From: Peribacillus frigoritolerans
GTDB lineage: Bacteria > Bacillota > Bacilli > Bacillales > Bacillaceae
Length of the DNA: 64,000 nucleotides
NCBI RefSeq assembly: GCF_004358755.1
Contig: NZ_SMZY01000002.1
Span: 434,001-498,000, forward strand
Reading direction: 5' to 3'
The translations under genes were made by a program, and so were the position numbers. The notes under the pieces are model-generated. The model saw nothing but the letters and a program-made list of their open reading frames with translations. It made no database searches and was not told the origin of the DNA. Each line of letters opens with the position of its first letter. The first letter of the stretch is position 1. Shown in pieces: positions 35,095-43,430 of the stretch.

Positions 35095-35568
35095 ATGTTA
35101 TATTCAAAACCGCTTAGAATTCTTTTGCTCATTCTTTCTTGGGGCAGTCTTCTTTTTCTGAAACCTGCTTCTGCGAAACGGTTTTCGCAAGCGGCCATTT
35201 TAGTATCGCTGCTTTTAACGGTGGAATCCATGATTGCCATTCCCTACAAATTATGGACAATCAAAGGCGGATTAAAAAGACGTTTATGGGGAGACCTCAG
35301 CTTTATTTTCGGCCCTTTTTTTGCAGGTACCCTGTGGATTTTCCAACTTACATTCGGAAAGTTTTGGAAATACATACTGGTAAATATAGTTGTTGATTTT
35401 CTAATGGCTTATCCTTTCACCTTTTTGTTTGAAAAAGCGGGCTTGTACCGGCTGAAACGATTGAGCAAGCATCGTTTATTTTCTCTGTCTTTAGTTTTTG
35501 CAGCGGTTATATACGGATACCAGATATTTTTGGAAAAGCAATTTTCAAGAAATAGTGAGAAATCATGA
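35095..35568 (+). CDS. Polytopic membrane protein, unknown
   Basis: 157 residues with about four hydrophobic segments (near 8-22, 32-48, 68-84 and 92-112), basic loops and a basic C-terminus. AAAGGAGGGATCTGT precedes the ATG. I do not recognise the family; recalled as the kind of small Bacillus membrane protein without assigned role. Confidence 0.65.
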   Translation: MLYSKPLRILLLILSWGSLLFLKPASAKRFSQAAILVSLLLTVESMIAIPYKLWTIKGGLKRRLWGDLSFIFGPFFAGTLWIFQLTFGKFWKYILVNIVVDFLMAYPFTFLFEKAGLYRLKRLSKHRLFSLSLVFAAVIYGYQIFLEKQFSRNSEKS

Positions 35569-35636
35569 ACGGCACAGGTCTATTTTCCACAATAACCCAA
35601 TAGAGATAAATAGGAATGATTGAAAGGGTGATTGGA

Positions 35637-35813
35637 TTGGAAAAAGGAGATAGTACTCAATATGAGCTTGAGAAAAGACTGGAAGAGCTTTCGAAAAAAC
35701 TTGAGAAATTGGAAGCAAAAAGTACACAGCGCAGTATTTTCGGACCAGACATCTGGGTTCTTATTCCAGTTGCAGCCATTGTGATGTGGGGTCTATCTAA
35801 TATTTTCAGCTGA
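35637..35813 (+). CDS. Small coiled-coil protein with C-terminal membrane anchor
   Basis: 58 residues from TTG at 35637 behind AAAGGGTG (an ATG seven codons upstream has no clear SD). Residues about 8-30 form a Glu/Lys/Leu coiled coil (YELEKRLEELSKKLEKLEAK), and the C-terminus is a single hydrophobic helix with VLIPVAAIVMWGLSNIF. Tail-anchored layout; function unknown. Confidence 0.6.
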   Translation: MEKGDSTQYELEKRLEELSKKLEKLEAKSTQRSIFGPDIWVLIPVAAIVMWGLSNIFS

Positions 35814-35878
35814 AAAAACGAACTGGTTTGGTTGAGAGGTGCAAACCTCTAAATAACGTGATAAAAAACATGTCAATT

Positions 35879-35915
35879 AGCATACTAATCCGCATAGATT
35901 GGTATGCTTTTTTTG
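35879..35915 (+). terminator. Intrinsic terminator
   Basis: AGCATACTAATC / GATTGGTATGCT stem with T-run after the small coiled-coil gene. From here to 36101 I see no supported gene. Confidence 0.85.
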
Positions 35916-36101
35916 TTGATACGTAAGGGTTTACAAACATAAATCAATTTTAGAGATAAACGAGAGTTAATCCACTCTGCTTAAAACTTTCAAATGGACC
36001 TTTTTATTTTAAGGCTTTTTCTATTAATTTTTTCATTTCTATATATTCACCTCAACTTAACGTTCAATCGATCTCGATTGTTGAATATAAAATCTTTCAT
36101 T

Positions 36102-36781
36102 CTATTCGATTTTCCATATTAAATTTTCAGGTTTGTCCTTTTCAAGAAATGTCAAACGATAAACTTTATGATAATCCTTATCCGCAAACTCCACTTTATG
36201 ATTCAGCTTCCATTCAAGACTTCCGTAATCACTGAAAAGATTCTGCTCATCCGTGTTTTATTGATAACATTCCCGTTTCTTTTCTTAACTTCCATATAAA
36301 CATCAATATTCCTTACCTCATGATGACAAATGATGTTACATACGTATTTCTTATTAGGGCTGCTCTTCTTAAGCAGCGGATAAATGTTTTCATAGCCAGT
36401 TTTTTTTATAGTGTAATAGATTTCTTCTAAATCAGATAAATCCCAATTCAATTCTTGGGCAGCTTTTTTCATCCCCTCATGAACAATCTCAAGAGTGTGT
36501 TCTTTTTTTTCCCTGTCAGAGGTCAAAGCTAAGATCGCTTCAACATTTGTTACAACAAAAACAGGATAGTAATCAAATATGATATGTGCAAACGTATCGA
36601 TCTGCTCTTTTTGTTTTAGACTCTCTACACAATAAATCTGAATTCCTTTATCTTCTTTTGCGGTTAGTTTTGGCAATAGACGGCTGTATAAAAACGTGAT
36701 ACATCTTGTTTCATGAAAAAAAGTCCAGTTTACATCCTTGTTCTTTGGAACATACAGCTGAATATCTTTGATGCGGGACAT
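36102..36781 (-). pseudogene. Frameshifted gene of unknown function
   Basis: The reading frame from ATG 36781 runs 192 residues (MSRIKDIQLYVPKNKDVNW..) and stops at 36203. At the run of four A in AATAAAACACGG near 36258, a shift by one base opens a clean continuation of about 50 codons (NTDEQNLFSDYGSLEWKLNH...ending ENLIWKIE) to a TAG at 36102. One extra A would restore VINKNTDEQ and a ~229-residue protein. So this is a one-base deletion in a homopolymer: a real frameshift or a sequencing error. The protein is soluble with no recognised family; TFFHETRCITFLYSRLLPKL and IICHHEVRNIDVYMEV are notable segments. Confidence 0.7.
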
Positions 36782-36864
36782 AGCTCAAACTCCTTATGTA
36801 TAAACTAAATTTCCTATTACTTCACTAAAAAAGAGTACTTCTCCTTCTTGATATGATCCATTTT

Positions 36865-37368
36865 TCAAATCAGACGTTTGTATCTCAAAGATATATAGCC
36901 TTCTTCCTTTTCTTCATACTGAAGTTTAAACCCCTTAGCCTCATAAAATGGAATTCCTTTAAGGTTCCCTTTCTGCACCGAAATCCACTGTTCTTTAGCA
37001 TTAAATTCTTTTTGCTGCTTAGTTATTGCATCAAGTAAAAGAGTGCCAATTCCTTCGTTGCGTCTTTTGGGATTTAGATATAGGGCATAAATTTCTCCTG
37101 AAATATCGCTTATCATTCCTCCACCGCCAGCACCAACTACGATGTCATTTTGTATAGCAACGAAGTACCCGCCCCAAGATCTATCTGAAGCTGTAACTTC
37201 GTCTAAGATTCTTTCGCAACTGTAATATTCTCTGATCACTTTTTCTAAATATTCTTCTGAGTATATCTCCCCGTATGTTGCCCAGTTAGCCTCTCTACAA
37301 ACTTCTGAAATTCCTTGGACATCTATAGTGGCTGCTTTGCGAATTTGTACCATCGTTAATTTCTCCAT
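36865..37368 (-). CDS. GNAT-family N-acetyltransferase
   Basis: 167 residues (162 if the ATG at 37353 is used; both have weak SD-like sequence upstream). Acetyl-CoA binding motif A appears as LYLNPKRRNEGIGTLLLDAI (about 95-115) with motif B near GIPFYEAKGFK. Transfers acetyl from acetyl-CoA to an unknown amine; SWGGYFVAIQNDIVVGAGGGG precedes the core. Single gene. Confidence 0.88.
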   Translation of the reverse strand: MEKLTMVQIRKAATIDVQGISEVCREANWATYGEIYSEEYLEKVIREYYSCERILDEVTASDRSWGGYFVAIQNDIVVGAGGGGMISDISGEIYALYLNPKRRNEGIGTLLLDAITKQQKEFNAKEQWISVQKGNLKGIPFYEAKGFKLQYEEKEEGYISLRYKRLI

Positions 37369-37528
37369 TTCACCATTTCATTTTAGTCTAATTGAAAAAT
37401 CCTTCAAGCTTGCATATGGGAATTCGCCCTAAAATGCCCCATTTCCTTTTTCACCAATCCTTCCCTTCGGAATAACTGTTATTTCCACTTTAAAATAATT
37501 ATCCAATATCATGCTTCACATATAAGAC

Positions 37529-37564
37529 AAAAAAACACACCATTTTAGCAGCTAAATGGTGTGT
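37529..37564 (-). terminator. Intrinsic terminator of the TspO-like gene
   Basis: ACACACCATTTAGC / GCTAAAATGGTGTGT stem with T-run on the minus strand. Confidence 0.85.
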
Positions 37565-37619
37565 AAATTACTTTGTGATATACTGTTTTGCACCTCTGAA
37601 TCGAATCCGTTAGGCCGGT

Positions 37620-38366
37620 TTATTTCTTGTTCCGAATCATGCGGATGATATTCAGAACTACTGCTGCCGCGATCACTATGACTGTCACCACTACGGTTCT
37701 CTTAATCGCGACTGGATCTTGATTAACATATATCGCAATGTATGCCCAAATGAATACGAGCGGATAATAGATGTCGTCATTTTTGAATGTAAACCATACT
37801 GCAAGGACTGCCCCAACCACCAGCATAATAATCGTCCAAGACAATTCATTCAGTCCTAGGAAGGACTCAATGCCGTTTGTGTAAAAGAAAATGAAGAAAT
37901 TAACGATTGTCGCAACTGATATCCATCCAAGATAGATTGAAAAAGGTGTGCGCATCAGCCATTTAGGATCCGGTGATGACTGAATTCTCGTATACACTGT
38001 AATCAGCGAGATCAGTAAGCCAAGCATGACAAGAAGAGAAGCTGTAAACAATTCATAATGGAAAACAAAAATCCAAAGGCTGTTAAACAGACAGCTGATG
38101 AAAAACCAATAGCCGATCTTTTCGTAGATTTTCCGCTCCTGGTCTTTCACAAAAAACTGCCTTACCACCCAGATTCCGAGAAGCAAATAGATCAATCCCC
38201 AAATCGAGAAAGCATATGATGCCGGCGTGAACAGCACCGGAATGCTTGCTGACACTTCACCAGTAGTCTGCCCATTAATCGGCAGCGCATTTGCCAGATA
38301 ATTAACCGCGATGACGAGAATGTACCCAATAACATTAATAAGGGCTAAAACAGAAAAACGCTTCAT
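37620..38366 (-). CDS. Tryptophan-rich sensory protein/TspO-like membrane protein
   Basis: 248 residues with about seven hydrophobic segments. TspO/MBR-like features are LFTPASYAFSIWGLIYLLLGIWVV near residue 50, NSLWIFVFHYE and FSIYLGWISVATIVNF. Longer than classic TspO (about 160), matching the larger bacterial group annotated as tryptophan-rich sensory proteins. Possible role in tetrapyrrole or stress sensing is inferred from the family. Monocistronic. Confidence 0.78.
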   Translation of the reverse strand: MKRFSVLALINVIGYILVIAVNYLANALPINGQTTGEVSASIPVLFTPASYAFSIWGLIYLLLGIWVVRQFFVKDQERKIYEKIGYWFFISCLFNSLWIFVFHYELFTASLLVMLGLLISLITVYTRIQSSPDPKWLMRTPFSIYLGWISVATIVNFFIFFYTNGIESFLGLNELSWTIIMLVVGAVLAVWFTFKNDDIYYPLVFIWAYIAIYVNQDPVAIKRTVVVTVIVIAAAVVLNIIRMIRNKK

Positions 38367-38461
38367 GATGATCTCCTCCCTTTCCCCTCTAGTTTATTTT
38401 GCTTGTCTTTTTTTAATACCCTTTTAAAAGCCGAATAAAAAAAATTGAGCACATCGACAAG

Positions 38462-38580
38462 AAAAGCGGAACCGCCTGGTTAGCGCAGGCAGACAGATAA
38501 GGATCCGCCAGTAAAGGCGCTTTTTGCCAATACTTTCGGATCCGTTCTGGCCGAGGAGTTAGGCGGTGGAGCTGGACACC
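38462..38580. repeat. Dispersed ~120-bp nested-hairpin element, copy B
   Basis: Best preserved copy. Outer arms GACCGCCT-like AACCGCCT / AGGCGGT; middle arms GGATCCG / CGGATCC; inner GGCGCTTTTTGCC. Ends near GGAGCTGGACACC. Closely matches copies at 15733 and 53682. Confidence 0.88.
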
Positions 38581-38582
38581 AC

Positions 38583-38657
38583 AAAAAGCGGAACCCCCCT
38601 CCCTGGTCAGAGACTCCGAGTTCAATCACCATTTTGCGAGTTGGAACAAGGTTTCCG
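38583..38657. repeat. Degenerate tandem fragment of the same element
   Basis: Begins AAAAGCGGAACCCCCCTCCC directly after copy B and closes with GGTTTCCGC, which pairs with the opening GCGGAA. The inner part is lost. 38658-38823 shows no gene. Confidence 0.5.
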
Positions 38658-38823
38658 CGAATAGGCAGCCAGCAATGGGTATTTTAATTGGGTTCAATTG
38701 TATCCGAAGATTTTACTTTCCAGACCCGGAAAATTACTTGCTGAAAAGCTCTTTTTACTAGCCGGAATGAAATAAATACTTGCCGTTTTCAATGAAATAC
38801 CATCCTTTTTCTAATTCCCTCCT

Positions 38824-38853
38824 AAAAAAACGCAGGAATCCGTAATCCCTGCG
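38824..38853 (-). terminator. Intrinsic terminator of the DUF2339 gene
   Basis: CGCAGGGATT / GATTCCTGCG-type hairpin followed by T-run on the minus strand. Confidence 0.85.
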
Positions 38854-38863
38854 AAAATCTCCA

Positions 38864-40525
38864 TTATTTAGTTTTATAAAAGAAGCGTGAAAGCCCAATG
38901 CCGACGGTTCCGAGTGCAATAAACAAAATAGCCCGCAGGACAATCGAGAGGGAAACAAGATCAAGGAGAACCAGCTTGGATAACGTGAGAAACAGCAGCC
39001 CGATTCCTAGAATCCGCACTTTTCGATGGTTTTTCAGGACGCCATAGACGACACAGAGGACCGCATATAATGCCCAAATTCCTGTAACGGACATCATTCT
39101 GATTTCAAATGACATATTTGAAGCAGCTGCGAGAACGAGCATGGTCGCAAAAATAAACGTTGTAATTACGAGACCTGCAAACAAGACGGCATTCAGAAAC
39201 CGGACATCACTTTCCTTGAATTCATGACCGTATTTTCGAAGCATAAGCTTCAATGCGATCAATGATGCAACAATACTCATCCAAACGGCTGTTTCATAGG
39301 ACCATACATGATCAATCACCTTAGTGCAGCTCGCTAAAAGACCAATTACATAGACAATCAAACCAATATATTTTTGAATGTTCCCTTTCACTGCGAATCC
39401 CACATATAACGCAACGAGTCCATGCAGCAGAAGCAAAAGACTAATTTGGTCTTGGCCTGTTACTTCTACTATATAAATGCCTGCAGCATAGGTCGCGATC
39501 GGTGCAAATATATCCAGTTTCTCTGTTTCCGTCTTTTTCAAAAAAAGCCAGGCGGCAACCGCAGCATACACAGCAAACGAAGCGCCTATGAATCCCAGAT
39601 ATACGGTCTCATCTGCAAGAGCCTGAAACCAAAAATGAGTGAGAACAAAGCTGATCAGCACCAATGTTTTTTGCTGCAGCTGATAAAACGATTGGATAAA
39701 GTAAGTCATCACAAGCCCTGCATGCTGAAAAAGAATCGCTGTTAAGATCAGGGGGCTGTTCTCTCCAGGAGCAAAAGCAGCAAACACAAACAGCGCCGCA
39801 TGAAGCAGGAAAAAGGAAGAAAAGTATAGAACAATGTATTTTTTCTTCATTGCATACACCAAAAGCCCTGCGTAAAACAAAAATTCATATGCGACAAATA
39901 AAAGAGCATTGTTTGATTCGCTTTCCACTAAAAACGGCACTAAAAATCCGGCAATCCCCGCTAAAACGGCAACCGGCTGGGAACGATGCCTGTGAGAAAG
40001 AAACATGCCGGCACTTACCCAAATCACATTCAAAGCAAAGGCAAGCGCTGAAGGCATCAAGCCGTATAATACATTTGCCGAAAATGTGGATAAGATAAAA
40101 ATGACAATCGCTCCGCCAAGCAGAACTTGCCCAAGCGCCGCCCTTCCCTTCTTAATCTGCCATTCACCGCACGCTATCAGAGCAGCAGAACTCAAAAAGC
40201 CAAGAATGCATTTCACTGTATCTGTAATAAAACCTTCATCTGATGCGGCCTTAAACGCCCATAATACCCCAAGCAGCAAGACCAGAATAAATACTCGCGG
40301 AAGCCAGACTTGTCCAATCACCCGCTCCCAGTCAACCGGTTCTGCCTTTATTTTTGCGGCAGCCGGCCTTTGTTCTGTTAATACCGGCTCAGGAGGCTGA
40401 TAAACAGTTTTCGCAGCGCCGGGTTTTCCTTTTATGCGATTCAGTTCAGCTCGAAGTTCACTTACTTCATGCTGCAAATGCCTTATTTGCGTTTCCATTT
40501 CATCTAGTTTTCTTTCTAGATTCAT
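38864..40525 (-). CDS. DUF2339 multi-pass membrane protein
   Basis: 553 residues. The N-terminal coiled coil (about 1-35, LERKLDEMETQIRHLQHEVSE) and Pro-rich linker are followed by WERVIGQVWLPRVFILVLLLGVLWAFK and about 14 hydrophobic helices to the C-terminus. This coiled-coil plus polytopic layout is the DUF2339 family, whose function is not established. Single gene, divergent from the subtilisin gene. Confidence 0.85.
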   Translation of the reverse strand: MNLERKLDEMETQIRHLQHEVSELRAELNRIKGKPGAAKTVYQPPEPVLTEQRPAAAKIKAEPVDWERVIGQVWLPRVFILVLLLGVLWAFKAASDEGFITDTVKCILGFLSSAALIACGEWQIKKGRAALGQVLLGGAIVIFILSTFSANVLYGLMPSALAFALNVIWVSAGMFLSHRHRSQPVAVLAGIAGFLVPFLVESESNNALLFVAYEFLFYAGLLVYAMKKKYIVLYFSSFFLLHAALFVFAAFAPGENSPLILTAILFQHAGLVMTYFIQSFYQLQQKTLVLISFVLTHFWFQALADETVYLGFIGASFAVYAAVAAWLFLKKTETEKLDIFAPIATYAAGIYIVEVTGQDQISLLLLLHGLVALYVGFAVKGNIQKYIGLIVYVIGLLASCTKVIDHVWSYETAVWMSIVASLIALKLMLRKYGHEFKESDVRFLNAVLFAGLVITTFIFATMLVLAAASNMSFEIRMMSVTGIWALYAVLCVVYGVLKNHRKVRILGIGLLFLTLSKLVLLDLVSLSIVLRAILFIALGTVGIGLSRFFYKTK

Positions 40526-40667
40526 ATGCCACCTCTTCTCTCTTCCTGAGATACATTATATGGCAAAAAATAGGGAATGAATAGTTCTTTGATTTCCCCA
40601 TTTTGTTATCATCGATTGTCACTTTTTTTCATATACCTTAATCATTACGAATAAAGGAGACGGTAAA

Positions 40668-41615
40668 GTGAAAGGACAAGTTCGGCTGCTTCCTCATAAG
40701 TACGGACCCATTGTGAAAAATGTAAAGGCAAACTCTGAAGGTGTTGCGATGATTCAAGCTCCAAAGATTTGGGAACAAGGCATTAAAGGGAAAGGAATCA
40801 CAATTGCAGTACTTGATACCGGATGTGATGTGAATCATCCTGACCTGCGGGGAAATATTGCCGGCGGGCGGAATTTCACCACTGACGATAACGGAAACCC
40901 TAACAGCCTGACAGATTACCACGGCCACGGCACACATGTATCGGGCACCATTGCGGCGGCAAGGTATGTGGGAGTTGCGCCTCAGGCAAAGATACTTGTA
41001 GTAAAAGTGCTCGCGGGTGAAACGGGCAGCGGAGAATATGCGTGGATTACAAACGGCATCTTATATGCCATTGAACAAAAAGTGGATGTGATCTCCATGT
41101 CGCTTGGCGGACCTTCGGATCACTCTGAAATGCGAAAAGCTGTCAAAAAAGCGGTTGCCAATCAAATCGCAGTCGTTTGTGCTGCAGGAAATGAAGGGGA
41201 TAATGACAGCAGAACAGCCGAGTTTTCATATCCCGGATCCTATAACGAAGTCATTTCGGTCGGATCAATCGGCTTCGGTAAAACTTCGTCGCCATTCTCA
41301 AACTCTAATAACGAAGTTGACCTCGTGGCACCTGGAGAAAAAATTGTCTCAACCATCCCGGGAGGAGAATATGCGGCATTCACCGGTACCTCGATGTCAA
41401 CGCCGCATGTTGCTGGTGCCATCGCATTAATAAAACAGCTTGAACAACAGGAATTTGACCGCAAATTTACAGAGGCGGAAGTGTATGCGCAATTAATCAA
41501 GCGGACCATCCCCCAGGGAAATCCGAAAACGCAGGAAGGCAATGGCCTGCTTTATTTAACTGCACCGGACTTGCTGAGAGAAAGTGTTGAAGAGAACAGC
41601 CTGATTGAAGAATAA
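40668..41615 (+). CDS. ispA: Intracellular subtilisin-type serine protease (ISP)
   Basis: 315 residues, GTG start after AAAGGAGACGGTAAA. No signal peptide, which separates it from secreted subtilisins. A short N-terminal extension with VRLLPHKYG resembles the inhibitory LIPY-type pro-segment of ISPs. Catalytic triad: Asp50 (VLDTGCD), His87 (HGHGTHVSG), Ser242 (GTSMSTPHVAG); Asn of the oxyanion hole in AAGNEGD. The acidic C-terminus (ESVEENSLIEE) is typical. The protease degrades cytosolic proteins in stationary phase. Lies near the NprR-like regulator and secreted protease at 42-47 kb. Confidence 0.92.
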   Translation: MKGQVRLLPHKYGPIVKNVKANSEGVAMIQAPKIWEQGIKGKGITIAVLDTGCDVNHPDLRGNIAGGRNFTTDDNGNPNSLTDYHGHGTHVSGTIAAARYVGVAPQAKILVVKVLAGETGSGEYAWITNGILYAIEQKVDVISMSLGGPSDHSEMRKAVKKAVANQIAVVCAAGNEGDNDSRTAEFSYPGSYNEVISVGSIGFGKTSSPFSNSNNEVDLVAPGEKIVSTIPGGEYAAFTGTSMSTPHVAGAIALIKQLEQQEFDRKFTEAEVYAQLIKRTIPQGNPKTQEGNGLLYLTAPDLLRESVEENSLIEE

Positions 41616-41619
41616 AGTG

Positions 41620-41654
41620 AAAGCCATCACCTGAATGATAGTGATGGCTTTTTT
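41620..41654 (+). terminator. Intrinsic terminator after ispA
   Basis: AAAGCCATCAC / GTGATGGCTTT stem, 10-nt loop, T-run. Confidence 0.9.
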
Positions 41655-41794
41655 GTTTATCTCAGGAGAAAATTCCCAGAGCTGGTCTGTGATTTTATCG
41701 TATATTTTCCTGAACCCGATTTTTCCTAACATCGCAGTTCCCAACCCCAATAGACCCAAGGATAAAAACAACTAATTTTCCTCAATCAAAATCA

Positions 41795-41869
41795 TCACAA
41801 ACAAGACTTTAAAAGTATCCAAGCAGCGAATGCGCCAAGAATGGTCAGCCATAAACCCTTGGATTTCAT
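41795..41869 (-). CDS. Putative 24-residue hydrophobic peptide next to an NprR-like regulator
   Basis: A 24-codon frame starts MKSKGLWLTI (basic N-terminus), continues with a hydrophobic core (LGAFAAW), and ends ILLKSCL. It lies 64 bp downstream of the HTH-TPR regulator on the same strand, where nprX, papR and shp signalling peptide genes sit relative to their regulators. The ribosome site is weak (GGAAAA about 12 nt before ATG), so reality is uncertain. It could be a signalling pro-peptide, a small membrane toxin-like peptide, or chance. Confidence 0.35.
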   Translation of the reverse strand: MKSKGLWLTILGAFAAWILLKSCL

Positions 41870-41933
41870 CAAATTATTTTTCCATTGTTATAAATATCAG
41901 AAGATCATTTACGAAAACTGACTGCCGGACAAC

Positions 41934-43178
41934 TCATACAAACTGATTATTCCTCCGAAACTTCTCCATCAGACCTCTCGCGTATGAATTGGCTTTTTCC
42001 ATATTGCCTTGTTCCATGTGAAAATCAAATAACTTTAACCCGTAATGTTCAGTTGGCAGGACGTATCCCATTTTTTTGAAGTATGGAAAAGCTTCTGCCT
42101 CCAAGTATTCGTAATAGCCTTCAACATTCCCTTTTATGTTCAGGTAATGAAGGGTGAAGAAATGATAGAAGGTTGGATTTTTTCCGTTTTCCGATAGGTG
42201 AAGTCCTTTTTCAACTAAAGAAAGCAGTTCCTCTTTCGTGGTCTCCCCCTCTTTTGTCAGTGAATTTATGTAACCTTCTAAAGAGCCCAAAAAATTGGGA
42301 TCATGGTCTTCCCGGAAGCTGAGGGATTTTTTGTAATATTCGCCTGCAGATTTGAATTGCCCCTTCCGAAGCTGTGAGTATGCGTAATTGTGATGGAGCA
42401 GGGCGCGCTGGTGCTCTAGTCCATAGTCTTCTGCCATGTCGATTAATCGTTCATATTCCCTGTTATCAAAGCCTGTGTCCTCCGATTGTTCGAGTTGAAT
42501 GAGCATAAGCATCTCTGATTCAATTATTCTTGAAAAACTGCGTTTCTCCATAAAGAACTGCAAGGCCTTGTTAGCATAAAAATAGGCTAGTACATTGGAA
42601 TGGATTGAATGATAGGCTACAGCTAAATCGTAAAAGTACTCTGGGTTTGCGTAATCGGATAACCTGATTTCCTTCAGCAGAGAGATTGCCTTGAAAAAAT
42701 CATGGTTCTCCCTCATGTAATAGATTCCTTTAATATGCATGAACATGTTGTGTTCATATGGAGATAATTCAGTCCATGTATCCATTTCATCTATTAATTT
42801 TTTTGCCTGGAGAAAGTCTGAGGCTGACAAGTAATACCTTGTAAGGATGAGTGTATAAGTGCGGTGAAAATCCTGTATCCGCAATAAGTGGATGTCATCC
42901 AGCTGTTTTTTAATTCCATCAGATTTTGTTTGGATTTTTTTAATGATGGACTCATGCCATTCTTTAAGGAGCGCTTCAATTCTATGATAGTTTTCAATTT
43001 CATTTTTCATAGTAATCCCCAGTCTCTCAGATAACAATTGAATTGTTTCTTTTGAGACCTCCGTAAGCCCTCGTTCTATTTTACTAATATGAGTAGCTGA
43101 ACAAATCGCTTCTCCTAAATCTTTTTGTTTGATTTGCTTAAACTCCCGGTAAAATTTGATAATTTTCCCCTCCAGCAT
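41934..43178 (-). CDS. HTH-TPR regulator of the Rap/NprR/PlcR/AimR type
   Basis: 414 residues. N-terminal Xre-type HTH (about 5-58, FKQIKQKDLGEAICSATHIS, then KIERGLTEVSKETIQLLSERLGI), then about 350 residues of helical TPR-like repeats (e.g. YYLSASDFLQAKKLIDEM; YAYSQLRKGQFKSAGEYYKK). Length and layout match NprR, a peptide-pheromone receptor controlling extracellular protease genes in B. cereus. The ATG at 43178 is chosen after TTGGGGGTATTTGG; the frame stays open to 43358 without a better start. Divergent from a large secreted protease, with a 24-residue peptide frame downstream. Function as a quorum sensor is inferred. Confidence 0.8.
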   Translation of the reverse strand: MLEGKIIKFYREFKQIKQKDLGEAICSATHISKIERGLTEVSKETIQLLSERLGITMKNEIENYHRIEALLKEWHESIIKKIQTKSDGIKKQLDDIHLLRIQDFHRTYTLILTRYYLSASDFLQAKKLIDEMDTWTELSPYEHNMFMHIKGIYYMRENHDFFKAISLLKEIRLSDYANPEYFYDLAVAYHSIHSNVLAYFYANKALQFFMEKRSFSRIIESEMLMLIQLEQSEDTGFDNREYERLIDMAEDYGLEHQRALLHHNYAYSQLRKGQFKSAGEYYKKSLSFREDHDPNFLGSLEGYINSLTKEGETTKEELLSLVEKGLHLSENGKNPTFYHFFTLHYLNIKGNVEGYYEYLEAEAFPYFKKMGYVLPTEHYGLKLFDFHMEQGNMEKANSYARGLMEKFRRNNQFV

Positions 43179-43372
43179 CCAAATACCCCCAATTGCAATT
43201 GCTGCAGTTTTAATTCTCCCTATTATAACCCCAATTAGAAAGGCTGTGATGGCTCCTTTTTCTTGTTTTCCCTCAAAAAAGAGGTCTTTTGATGCGGTAT
43301 TAAAGATGCATTTAGGTAAATAGACTTGCATAAAAACCCCAATAGCCTCCCTTAACAAAGAAGACTAGAATT

Positions 43373-43391
43373 TAAATAGTACTACTATTTA
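43373..43391. promoter_or_regulatory. Palindromic candidate operator before the secreted protease
   Basis: TAAATAGTACTACTATTTA: arms TAAATAG / CTATTTA with 5-nt centre, 40 bp upstream of the protease start and between it and the divergent HTH-TPR regulator. Plausible binding site of that regulator. The other DNA in 43179-43430 shows no clear promoter by eye. Confidence 0.5.
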
Positions 43392-43430
43392 GAATCGTTT
43401 TTCTATTTCATCAGGAAGAGGTTAGAGATT

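Noticed and set aside
36020-36060. Minus-strand ten-codon frame (MKKLIEKALK) after GAGGTG
   Set aside because: Too short to distinguish from chance in A/T-rich DNA.
38413-38625. Minus-strand frame of 70 codons
   Set aside because: It lies inside the dispersed repeat element (copy B) and exists only because of the element's sequence.
41556-41771. Minus-strand frame with TTG start after GAGGAAAATTAG and a hydrophobic N-terminus (LSLGLLGLGTAMLGKIGF)
   Set aside because: It runs through the ispA terminator hairpin and into antisense of ispA, so its C-terminus is implausible. The N-terminal part may be a decayed small gene, but nothing supports an intact one.
43179-43358. N-terminal extension of the NprR-like regulator by 60 codons
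   Set aside because: No ribosome site, non-conserved composition, and the HTH begins properly after the ATG at 43178.
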